Below are positions 1 through 5,530 of a DNA stretch of 5,530 nt, piece after piece. How positions within the stretch are numbered: the first letter of the stretch is position 1; the number at the start of each line of letters is the position of its first letter. The translations under genes and the position numbers were made by a program. A model generated the notes under the pieces. That model did not search any database and was not told the DNA's origin. It saw only the letters and a program-made list of their open reading frames with translations. Source of the DNA: an uncultured Saprospiraceae bacterium (GTDB lineage: Bacteria > Bacteroidota > Bacteroidia > Chitinophagales > Saprospiraceae); assembly GCA_938002705.1 (NCBI GenBank), contig CALLAG010000320.1:1-5530 (forward strand), read 5' to 3'.

Positions 1-97
1 TATAGATTTAGCTAATATTCTGTCATAACCAAAATTGCAAAATTCGTTATTAGATATCACTCTGCGATCGAAAAGATAAAAAAGAGACCTGCTATAA

Positions 98-123
98 AAG
101 AAGAAGAAGAAGAAGAAGAAGAA
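98..123. repeat. Perfect trinucleotide microsatellite, (AAG)8 plus AA
   Basis: Eight uninterrupted AAG units are followed by a partial unit, about 230 bp before the ATPase start. The tract is not coding: the AAG frame has a TAA immediately before it (95-97), the AGA frame has a stop at 51-53, and the GAA frame, open from 16 to 147, has no ATG, GTG or TTG start. Tracts like this gain or lose units by polymerase slippage. Here a change would alter spacing in a leader in 3-bp steps rather than a reading frame. Confidence 0.93.
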
Positions 124-321
124 ACGTTCTGCACACGTGGGAATTAATCAGATTCGTATTCATTCTAACTGTGGAGCATAATCCCGATGGGATAATATTA
201 ATTATAGAAGAACCAAGATTTATAAATACCGAACCTCGAACAAGTGACATCCTCGGCTATAATCAGTCAGATTATCTCACCTTCTTATCTAATTCATATG
301 ATAATAGATCGAGATTAATCC

Positions 322-329
322 TATATTTA
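322..329 (+). promoter_or_regulatory. Weak candidate -7 element for the ABC operon
   Basis: TATATTTA matches the Bacteroidota -7 consensus TAnnTTTG at all but the last position and sits 21 bp before the ATPase ATG. I see no TTTG-like -33 box at the expected distance upstream, so this could easily be chance in AT-rich DNA. Confidence 0.18.
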
Positions 330-349
330 GTCTCAAACAATAATTGTCT

Positions 350-1246
350 ATGGAAGTCCTTAGGATAGAAAATTTGTCGAAGAATTATGGCTCTGTGAAA
401 GCACTTAATAATCTGAGTCTCACGGTAAACAGTGGTGAAATCATGGGTATCTTAGGACCTAACGGAAGTGGTAAGACGACGACCCTCGGCATCATACTCG
501 GTATACTCAAATCCGACAGTGGACAGTTTACCTGGTTCGAGAATAAGTATGACAATCACAGACTACATATAGGCTCTATACTGGAGACACCTAATTTCTT
601 TCCATATCTCAATGCTGATGAGAATTTAGATATCATACGCCAGATCAAAGGCATAGATGATAAAAACTTCGATGAAGTATTAGAACTCGTCAAACTAAAA
701 GGGAGACGTAAGTCACAGTTCAGGACATTCTCTCTCGGTATGAAACAGAGGCTTGCTATAGCAGCGACGCTGATAGGTGACCCTGATGTTGTAATCTTTG
801 ACGAGCCTACTAATGGTCTTGATCCTGAGGGGATTGCAGAAGTAAGAAGGACACTACAGAATATCGCATCGAGAGGTAAGACCGTCATCATGGCCAGTCA
901 TATTCTCGATGAAGTAGAGAAGATATGCAGCCATGTTACTATAATAAAACGCGGCCAACTAATGGCTTCTGGCAATGTAGGATCTATCCTATCTACAGAT
1001 CTGACACTAGAGCTCGCAAGCGATGATATGGTGCAGCTTAGTCATTTCCTAACAGCACATCCTGGCATCTCTAATATCAAAAAAATAGGCGCAGTCATAG
1101 AATGTAATGCCAAAGAAGACATCAATGTAGCAGATATAAACAAAGCAGCATTTGCACAAAATATATCCCTTACTCATCTTGTCGCTCGTAAAACAAGACT
1201 GGAAGAAGAGTTTCTTAAAATTACTGGTAACCCTTCTAAAAACTAA
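350..1246 (+). CDS. ABC transporter ATP-binding protein, BcrA/LanF-like
   Basis: This is the cytoplasmic ATPase of an ABC-2-type exporter and hydrolyses ATP to drive the permease encoded next. From the ATG at 350 it is 298 residues. Walker A is GPNGSGKTT (36-44), the signature is FSLGMKQRLAIA (127-138), Walker B is VVIFDEP with catalytic Glu152, the D-loop is GLDPEG (156-161), and the H-loop is SH (183-184). The Q-loop reads SILETPNFFPYL (76-87), with Glu79 where most ABC ATPases have Gln. That Glu and the SLGM signature are typical of the bacitracin/lantibiotic-resistance branch. Residues after about 215 form the usual accessory C-terminal domain. A TTG six bases upstream (344) would add two residues; I prefer the ATG because neither start has a Shine-Dalgarno to favour it and MEVLRIENLSK is the normal family start. 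The substrate cannot be read from the sequence. Family assignment is firm; the start is likely. Confidence 0.95.
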   Translation: MEVLRIENLSKNYGSVKALNNLSLTVNSGEIMGILGPNGSGKTTTLGIILGILKSDSGQFTWFENKYDNHRLHIGSILETPNFFPYLNADENLDIIRQIKGIDDKNFDEVLELVKLKGRRKSQFRTFSLGMKQRLAIAATLIGDPDVVIFDEPTNGLDPEGIAEVRRTLQNIASRGKTVIMASHILDEVEKICSHVTIIKRGQLMASGNVGSILSTDLTLELASDDMVQLSHFLTAHPGISNIKKIGAVIECNAKEDINVADINKAAFAQNISLTHLVARKTRLEEEFLKITGNPSKN

Positions 1247-1251
1247 TCGAT

Positions 1252-2058
1252 ATGTTGAAACTATTAAAACTCGAATTTTCAAAGTTTAGAAAGAGTACCG
1301 TTGTCTTATTACTCTCTACAATGTTCATCGTATTCCTTCCATTCTCGTTATCCGTGGGTAAGTTATTTAAGAATCTGCCTCCCATGTTACCTTCAGAGAA
1401 AGTATTCGTAGAATTCTCTACGGTATGGGAGTACCTGGGTTATGCGGGTAATTGGATGGTGTTCTTTTTTATAGGTGTATTGATCATCTACACCATAACA
1501 TTAGAGGTGTCATATAAGACATTACGGCAATCGATTATAGCTGGAATGACTCGTAACCAGTACTTCTTATCTAAGATATATCTGGTATTAGTCATCAGTA
1601 TTTTTGTTACTTTATACTATACACTTATAGCGCTAATTATAGGATTTATTAATACCCCTGATGCTGATATATCGATGGCTTTCGCCAATGAATGGGCTAT
1701 ACCACGATTTTTTCTGATGAGTGTCGGATATCTCAGTTTTGCTATGATGATCGCCTATCTGATAAGGAACTCTGGCTTAGCTGTATTCCTATATTTATCA
1801 ATCGTATTGCTGGTAGAACCTCTTGTCCGGTTAGGGCATATGAAGTTCTTAGGAGCTAAGTTTCAGAATTACTACCCTATGAATATCGTAGAAGATCTGA
1901 TGCCACTACCACTGCTCAAAATAGCCGATTATGTCAAATCAAGCGAAATAGATCTTACTGTCCTATTGTCTTACAGAACTGCAGCGGTAGGAACGATTAT
2001 TTATATTCTAATATTCACAGGTATCAGTTATTATAATTTTACAAAAAGAGATCTCTAA
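1252..2058 (+). CDS. ABC-2-type transporter permease, six-helix
   Basis: This is the membrane partner of the upstream ATPase and should form the export channel in the inner membrane. The 268-residue product starts with a basic, cytoplasmic-looking segment (MLKLLKLEFSKFRKS). By eye there are about six hydrophobic helices: 16-36, 63-83, 108-134, 151-171, 175-191 and 244-262. Between helices 2 and 3 lies the segment YKTLRQSIIAGMTRNQYF (88-105), a cytoplasmic loop typical of ABC-2 permeases in the NatB/BcrB group and probably where the ATPase docks. The start lies 5 bp after the ATPase stop, which indicates co-transcription and likely a 2+2 complex. The protein ends in a charged tail (FTKRDL). 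Membrane topology is inferred from hydrophobicity only and the substrate is unknown. Alternatives such as a lantibiotic immunity or generic drug-export permease cannot be separated. Confidence 0.88.
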   Translation: MLKLLKLEFSKFRKSTVVLLLSTMFIVFLPFSLSVGKLFKNLPPMLPSEKVFVEFSTVWEYLGYAGNWMVFFFIGVLIIYTITLEVSYKTLRQSIIAGMTRNQYFLSKIYLVLVISIFVTLYYTLIALIIGFINTPDADISMAFANEWAIPRFFLMSVGYLSFAMMIAYLIRNSGLAVFLYLSIVLLVEPLVRLGHMKFLGAKFQNYYPMNIVEDLMPLPLLKIADYVKSSEIDLTVLLSYRTAAVGTIIYILIFTGISYYNFTKRDL

Positions 2059-2065
2059 TTAACTT

Positions 2066-2938
2066 ATGAAAAACATTCTCGTCTCTGGAGGTACCGGTCA
2101 GCTTGGACAGGAGATCACATATTTACAACATAAATATCCTCAGTATCAATTCGATATTATGGGTAGAGCTCAGCTTGATCTCGAAAGTGAAGCCAGCATC
2201 AAAAACGTACTTACTTCTAAGAAGTATGACTACTTCATCAATGCAGGCGCCTATACAGCTGTAGATAAAGCTGAGACAGATGCCTCGACCGCATATGCCA
2301 TCAATGGTATGGCCATGCATCATATCTCTAACTATATTCCGGAGGGCTGTACGCTCATACATGTATCAACAGATTATGTATACCATATCAAGTCCGAGAA
2401 ACCGCTAAGAGAATCTGACACTTGTAATCCGCAAGGCGTCTATGCACGATCCAAGTATCAAGGTGAGCAATTCGTCAGAGCTACTATACCAAAGTCTATT
2501 ATACTAAGAACGTCATGGGTCTACTCCACTTACGGTAACAACTTCGTCAAAACGATGCTACGATTAGGACCCGAAAAAGAAAAACTATCTATCGTCAGCG
2601 ATCAAGTAGGAACACCGACTTATGCTCGCAATATAGCGACGACCATATTGTCCATGATAGAGACATTAGACTCGCAAGATGTCGCCGACCGTAAGTATGG
2701 CACCTACAATTATACCGATGGAGGCTCTACGAACTGGGCAGATTTTGCACGGCATATTTTTGAAGTTTCTGGTATCACCTGTCGCGTAGATAATACAACT
2801 ACAGAGGCATATGGTGCTGCTGCACCACGACCACTGTGGAGTGTGCTTTCTTGTGAGAAGATTGAGGTGGATTATGGGATTGTAGGTCGTTCTTGGAAGG
2901 AGAGTTTGTTGGAGTGTATGGAGGAGATTGGGGGTTAA
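2066..2938 (+). CDS. rfbD: dTDP-4-dehydrorhamnose reductase (RmlD/RfbD)
   Basis: This cytoplasmic short-chain dehydrogenase catalyses the last step of dTDP-L-rhamnose synthesis, the NAD(P)H-dependent reduction of dTDP-4-dehydro-L-rhamnose. The 290-residue length is normal for the family. The Rossmann motif is GGTGQLG (8-14), followed by INAGAYTAVDKAE (58-70), STDYVY (101-106) with the catalytic Thr102 region, and the Tyr126-xxx-Lys130 pair. RTSWVY (148-153), SDQVGTPT (178-185) and the C-terminal RPLWSVL (255-261) complete the family pattern. The usual VFDG after STDY is replaced by VYHIKSEKPLRESD, which may be a lineage variant. The gene starts 7 bp after the permease stop, so it is probably in the same operon. 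No rfbA, rfbB or rfbC gene is visible nearby. The last 32 codons are strikingly G-rich and C-poor compared with the rest of the gene, although they still encode a normal-looking C-terminus. Confidence 0.95.
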   Translation: MKNILVSGGTGQLGQEITYLQHKYPQYQFDIMGRAQLDLESEASIKNVLTSKKYDYFINAGAYTAVDKAETDASTAYAINGMAMHHISNYIPEGCTLIHVSTDYVYHIKSEKPLRESDTCNPQGVYARSKYQGEQFVRATIPKSIILRTSWVYSTYGNNFVKTMLRLGPEKEKLSIVSDQVGTPTYARNIATTILSMIETLDSQDVADRKYGTYNYTDGGSTNWADFARHIFEVSGITCRVDNTTTEAYGAAAPRPLWSVLSCEKIEVDYGIVGRSWKESLLECMEEIGG

Positions 2939-3024
2939 TCAAGTGATCAAGGGGGTAAGGATTAAGAGTAGGTACTAAGGAATCGAGGCCTTAAGGATAT
3001 CAAGGTGTAATGTCTAATGTGTAC

Positions 3025-3070
3025 CCTAATCACAATCATCATAATAATCACATGACTGACAGTTTAGACA
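3025..3070. repeat. 46-bp direct repeat, copy 1
   Basis: This copy matches 3137-3182 at 44 of 46 positions. The first 33 bases (3025-3057) are identical; the two differences are at 3058 (G against C) and 3065 (T against C). It begins CCTAATCACAATCATC and ends with TTTAGACA. The two copies are 112 bp apart start to start. The repeat is AT-rich and not coding. Confidence 0.95.
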
Positions 3071-3086
3071 TTTTCATTTTGTCAGA

Positions 3087-3121
3087 ATCTGGATTTTCAG
3101 GATTATTGGATACGCAGGATT
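3087..3121. repeat. Phased GGAT repeat tract
   Basis: Four GGAT cores occur at 3091, 3100, 3108 and 3117, spaced 9, 8 and 9 bp apart. Two of them are in the identical heptamer CAGGATT (3098-3104 and 3115-3121). The tract follows TTTTGTCAGAATC. From memory, similar strings (GTCTGAATC followed by repeated CAGGATT-like units) are common dispersed intergenic repeats in Bacteroidota; I could not search to confirm this. Confidence 0.7.
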
Positions 3122-3141
3122 TAGGTCCAATTTAGACCTAA
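3121..3141. repeat. Short stem-loop between the two direct repeats
   Basis: TTAGGTC (3121-3127) pairs with GACCTAA (3135-3141) around a 7-nt loop, giving a perfect 7-bp stem. The right arm overlaps the first five bases of repeat copy 2. No T run follows, so it is not a standard terminator; it could be an operator or simply part of the repeat. Confidence 0.5.
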
Positions 3142-3182
3142 TCACAATCATCATAATAATCACATGACTCACAGTTCAGACA
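3137..3182. repeat. 46-bp direct repeat, copy 2
   Basis: This is the second copy of the element at 3025-3070, with 44 of 46 bases identical. Here the 3' end reads TTCAGACA and is followed 11 bp later by a second TTCAGACA (3186-3193). The copy ends about 120 bp before the start of the large secreted protein, so it could lie in that gene's upstream control region. Confidence 0.95.
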
Positions 3183-3278
3183 CCATTCAGACATAATATT
3201 GCAACCAACTGTCTTACAATACAGTTCCCATTCTCTAATTCGAGTCCTATCCTTACTGTATTTTGCATAAATTGGTGG

Positions 3279-3286
3279 TATATTTC
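3279..3286 (+). promoter_or_regulatory. Candidate -7 element for the large secreted protein gene
   Basis: TATATTTC differs from the Bacteroidota -7 consensus TAnnTTTG only at the last base and lies 15 bp before the ATG. A TTTG occurs at 3262-3265, but the 13-bp spacing is shorter than the usual -33 to -7 distance. This is a tentative call. Confidence 0.25.
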
Positions 3287-3301
3287 GTTTTAACTTAATC
3301 A

Positions 3302-5530
3302 ATGCGATACCTAATATTCTGCATAGTTCTGATACTCAGCGTATCATCATTATATGCCACTCATAATAGATCTGGCGAGATCACCTATGAGCAAATAGGT
3401 CCTCTGACGATACGAGCAACAATAACGACATATACCAAGGCCAGCTCTACAGGTGTCGATAGAGATAGCCTGACGCTGGACTGGGGCGATAATACTTTCG
3501 AGCTGGTAGCTCGGACTAATAGCCCTGGGCAGATCATCCCTGGAGAAGATATCAAAGTCAACTTCTACACAGCGGAGCATACCTACCCTGGCAGAGCGAC
3601 ATATACTCTCTCATTTGCAGATCCTAATAGGGTCAATAATATCCAGAATGTCAACTTCCCTAATTCTGTAGATGTCCCTTTCTATGTGCAGACGACTTTT
3701 ACATTTGTCAATTCTCAGTTTCAGGGATTTAATAACTCTGTGATATTGCTGCAGCCGCCTATAGATTTTGCATGTACCGGACAGGTATTCATACATAATC
3801 CTAATGCATACGATCCTGATGGAGATAGTCTTGCTTATGAACTCATAGTTCCCTTCGAGTCAGAAGGAACTGAAGTCCCGAGGTACAAATTCCCGAACGA
3901 AATATTACCCGGTCCTGATAATCTTATATCGCTCGATGCAGTTACCGGAGATTTCGTATGGAATGCACCTAAGTCAGCAGGAGAATATAATATCGCTATA
4001 AAAATTAAAGAATACCGAAACGGCGTCTTACTCAACAGTGTCATCCGTGACATGCAGATATTCGTAGATATATGTAATAATCAGCCCCCGACTATAGAAC
4101 TGATAGATGAGATATGTGTGATCGCTGGGACGCGAATAGAGATACCGATAATCATCGACGATGCAGATATAGACCAGCAAGTAAGACTTACGGCTACAGG
4201 AGGTCCGTTCCTTGAGCGATTCTCTAATGCTCAGCTGACAGGTGATGGTGAGTATGGCGATGTAGCAAGACAAGAACAATTCATATGGGAGACCCAATGC
4301 GAACATATCTCTGACAGTTACTATCAGGTCGTATTCAAAGCTCAAGATAATTCTATCATGGGTACGACGGGCTTATCAATACTGAAGACCTTACGTATCA
4401 AGGTCCTCGGCCCACCACCTGAAGAAGTCACAGCAGAGATCACTACCGAAGAATCAGCAAGAATAGAATGGGCACTCCCCTACGATTGTGAGTCAACGCT
4501 TAATAACTACTTCATAGGATTCAGTGTATGGAGGAAGGTGAATAGTAATCCATTTGATATAGATACATGTGTAGGTGGTCTCGAAGGTCGTGGCTACGAA
4601 CCCATTAATTTCTTGACTAATCAGAATGATGGCGATAGATACTTCTTCGTAGATACGACATTAGAAAAAAGTAAAATCTATTGCTACAGAGTATTGGCTA
4701 ATTTTGCATTGAGGACACCTTCTGGCAATCCGTTTAATATAGCGGAAAGTCTGCCTTCTGCAGAAATATGTGTACAGCTGGAACAAGACATACCCCTTAT
4801 CACCAATGTGACAGTCACTAATACTGATGTCACTAACGGGATAATAGATGTGGCATGGATTAAGCCCCTGGCTGATGACTTAGATACTATAACCAACCCT
4901 GGACCTTATAGATATGAGGTCCTCAGATCTACAGATGCCGTTATATATAATAGAATAACTTCGGGAGAATTCGTTACTCAAAACCTGAGTGATGATATAA
5001 CACTTCTCTATACGGACAGTGGTCTTAATACAACTAATACCCAATATTACTATCGCATAGACTTCTATGCTAATGACATACTCTACGGTGCATCACCGGA
5101 GGCAAGCTCAGTATTTACTACAGTCGCATCTTCTGATCAAGTTAACATACTCAGCTGGAATGAAGAGACCCCATGGGTTAACTACAAATACAGAGTATTC
5201 CGAAAAGATACCCCAGGTGGCGCTTTCGCGGAAATAGCTTACGTTACTGAAAGCACATACTCTGACACAGATGTGCTCAATGATATAGAGTACTGTTACT
5301 ATGTAGAAAGTGAAGGTACTTATGGCCTGACCACAACGCCATCACCATTGTATAATCTATCACAAGAACTATGTGCCAGCCCTGTAGACACGGTGGGACC
5401 ATGTGCTCCTACACTGACTGTAGAAAGCCCGTGTGAGCTTATTGAGGCTGGTATCACAGTTAATGAATTCATCAATATGCTGACCTGGAACATCTCTACT
5501 CTAACATGTGAGGATAGCGACGATATAGAA
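3302..5530 (+). CDS. Large secreted multidomain protein, probable T9SS type B substrate (C-terminus outside window)
   Basis: The frame is open for 743 codons with no stop before the window edge. Residues 1-19 look like a Sec signal peptide (MRYLIFCIVLILSVSSLYA), with cleavage expected before THNRSGEITY. Residues 20-130 form a PKD-like beta domain with WGDN (61-64) and HTYPGRATYTLSFADPNR (93-110). Residues 150-256 look cadherin/dystroglycan-like, with the acidic NPNAYDPDGDSLAYEL (166-181), probably calcium-binding, and LDAVTGDFVW (211-220). A related module spans about 257-369. Fibronectin-III-like modules follow at about 372-492, 497-610 and 613-692, each with a Trp strand (IEW, VAW, LSW) and a Tyr-rich strand (YCYRV, YYYRI, YCYYV). 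Another begins near 700. The mature part has at least 13 cysteines. This start and architecture resemble large Saprospiraceae proteins that end in a type B T9SS/gliding-motility sorting domain; that domain would lie beyond the window, so the secretion route is inferred. A role in surface adhesion or matrix is plausible but not shown. Confidence 0.9.
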   Translation, partial: MRYLIFCIVLILSVSSLYATHNRSGEITYEQIGPLTIRATITTYTKASSTGVDRDSLTLDWGDNTFELVARTNSPGQIIPGEDIKVNFYTAEHTYPGRATYTLSFADPNRVNNIQNVNFPNSVDVPFYVQTTFTFVNSQFQGFNNSVILLQPPIDFACTGQVFIHNPNAYDPDGDSLAYELIVPFESEGTEVPRYKFPNEILPGPDNLISLDAVTGDFVWNAPKSAGEYNIAIKIKEYRNGVLLNSVIRDMQIFVDICNNQPPTIELIDEICVIAGTRIEIPIIIDDADIDQQVRLTATGGPFLERFSNAQLTGDGEYGDVARQEQFIWETQCEHISDSYYQVVFKAQDNSIMGTTGLSILKTLRIKVLGPPPEEVTAEITTEESARIEWALPYDCESTLNNYFIGFSVWRKVNSNPFDIDTCVGGLEGRGYEPINFLTNQNDGDRYFFVDTTLEKSKIYCYRVLANFALRTPSGNPFNIAESLPSAEICVQLEQDIPLITNVTVTNTDVTNGIIDVAWIKPLADDLDTITNPGPYRYEVLRSTDAVIYNRITSGEFVTQNLSDDITLLYTDSGLNTTNTQYYYRIDFYANDILYGASPEASSVFTTVASSDQVNILSWNEETPWVNYKYRVFRKDTPGGAFAEIAYVTESTYSDTDVLNDIEYCYYVESEGTYGLTTTPSPLYNLSQELCASPVDTVGPCAPTLTVESPCELIEAGITVNEFINMLTWNISTLTCEDSDDIE

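Larger units (their letters stand above)
1..349. other. Non-coding leader region upstream of the ABC operon
   Basis: I see no convincing gene here. All three forward frames meet stops in the first 28 bases (at 3-5, 13-15 and 26-28), and I found no plausible reverse start. The region holds an AAG microsatellite (98-123), a CACGTG palindrome (134-139) and a minor 5-bp hairpin, ATCCC-GAT-GGGAT (181-193). A GTG-started frame from 171 to 368 would encode 65 residues, but it has no recognisable domain and runs into the ATPase gene in another frame. This stretch most likely carries the promoter and 5' leader of the operon. No strong match to the Bacteroidota promoter consensus (TTTG, then TAnnTTTG) is visible. 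Confidence 0.6.
2939..3301. other. Repeat-rich intergenic region without genes
   Basis: This 363-bp gap has no credible reading frame. In order it contains three TAAGGA units (2956, 2976, 2992), a CCTTAAGG palindrome (2989-2996), copy 1 of a 46-bp repeat, a phased GGAT tract, a short stem-loop and copy 2 of the repeat. An AT-rich stretch, presumably holding the promoter of the next gene, follows. Strand composition changes along it: the first 60 bases are G-rich and C-poor, while bases after about 3137 are C-rich and G-poor. I see no convincing Rho-independent terminator (no stem followed by a T run), although transcription from rfbD should end here. Confidence 0.75.

Noticed and set aside
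171..368. 65-residue GTG-started plus-strand frame before the ATPase
   Set aside because: No recognisable domain or promoter, a weak start codon, and its end overlaps the well-supported ATPase gene in a different frame. It is most likely chance.
575..775. Unusual Q-loop (Glu for Gln) and SLGM signature as signs of a degenerate ATPase
   Set aside because: Both are characteristic of the BcrA/LanF branch, and Walker A, Walker B Glu and the H-loop His are all intact.
556..891. 111-residue minus-strand frame inside the ATPase gene
   Set aside because: It lies wholly within conserved ABC motifs on the opposite strand; its translation is a shadow of the signature and Walker B region.
2980..3000. 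CCTTAAGG palindrome as a terminator of the operon
   Set aside because: The arms are only four bases with no loop, and no T run follows; it does not meet the criteria for a Rho-independent terminator.
3025..3182. CRISPR-like repeat pair
   Set aside because: Only two copies, separated by 66 bp of non-spacer-like repeat DNA, with no cas genes and no further regular units.
4028..4345. 105-residue minus-strand frame opposite the secreted protein gene
   Set aside because: It is antisense to a continuous, domain-bearing plus-strand frame, has no family features, and is explained by codon bias of the real gene.

Overview
The window looks like a chromosomal piece of a Bacteroidota bacterium, most likely a Saprospiraceae-type lineage. 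Four observations support this. The DNA is AT-rich with heavy use of ATA, AGA and TAT codons. None of the starts has a Shine-Dalgarno sequence. The last gene encodes a long secreted beta-sandwich protein whose start (signal peptide, then THNRSGEITY) matches, as I remember the family, large type IX secretion (T9SS) type B proteins of that group. The intergenic repeats also resemble ones I associate with Bacteroidota. The lineage is inferred from sequence character and is not proven.

Layout. Positions 1-349 have no convincing gene but carry a perfect (AAG)8 microsatellite. Positions 350-2938 hold three tightly spaced plus-strand genes that look like one operon: a BcrA-type ABC transporter ATPase, its six-helix ABC-2-type permease (5 bp gap), and a dTDP-4-dehydrorhamnose reductase, rfbD/rmlD (7 bp gap). 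Positions 2939-3301 form a repeat-rich intergenic region. It contains a 46-bp direct repeat (44/46 identical, 112 bp apart), a phased GGAT repeat tract, several TTYAGAC motifs and a short stem-loop. From 3302 to the window edge a single plus-strand frame stays open for 743 codons and encodes a secreted multidomain protein with PKD/cadherin-like and fibronectin-III-like modules. Its C-terminus lies outside the window.

How the genes relate. The ATPase and permease should form one exporter of the bacitracin/lantibiotic-resistance (BcrAB/LanFE-like) type; the substrate is unknown. RfbD makes dTDP-L-rhamnose for surface glycans, so the operon has a possible but unproven cell-envelope theme. The large secreted protein appears to be a separate transcription unit.

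The least ordinary parts are non-coding or compositional: the microsatellite in the operon leader, the repeat cluster before the large exported protein, and a sharp strand-composition break in the last 32 codons of rfbD (40 G against 4 C in 99 nt) that runs on into the repeat region. I found no CRISPR array, tRNA, rRNA, transposase or clear new multi-gene system.
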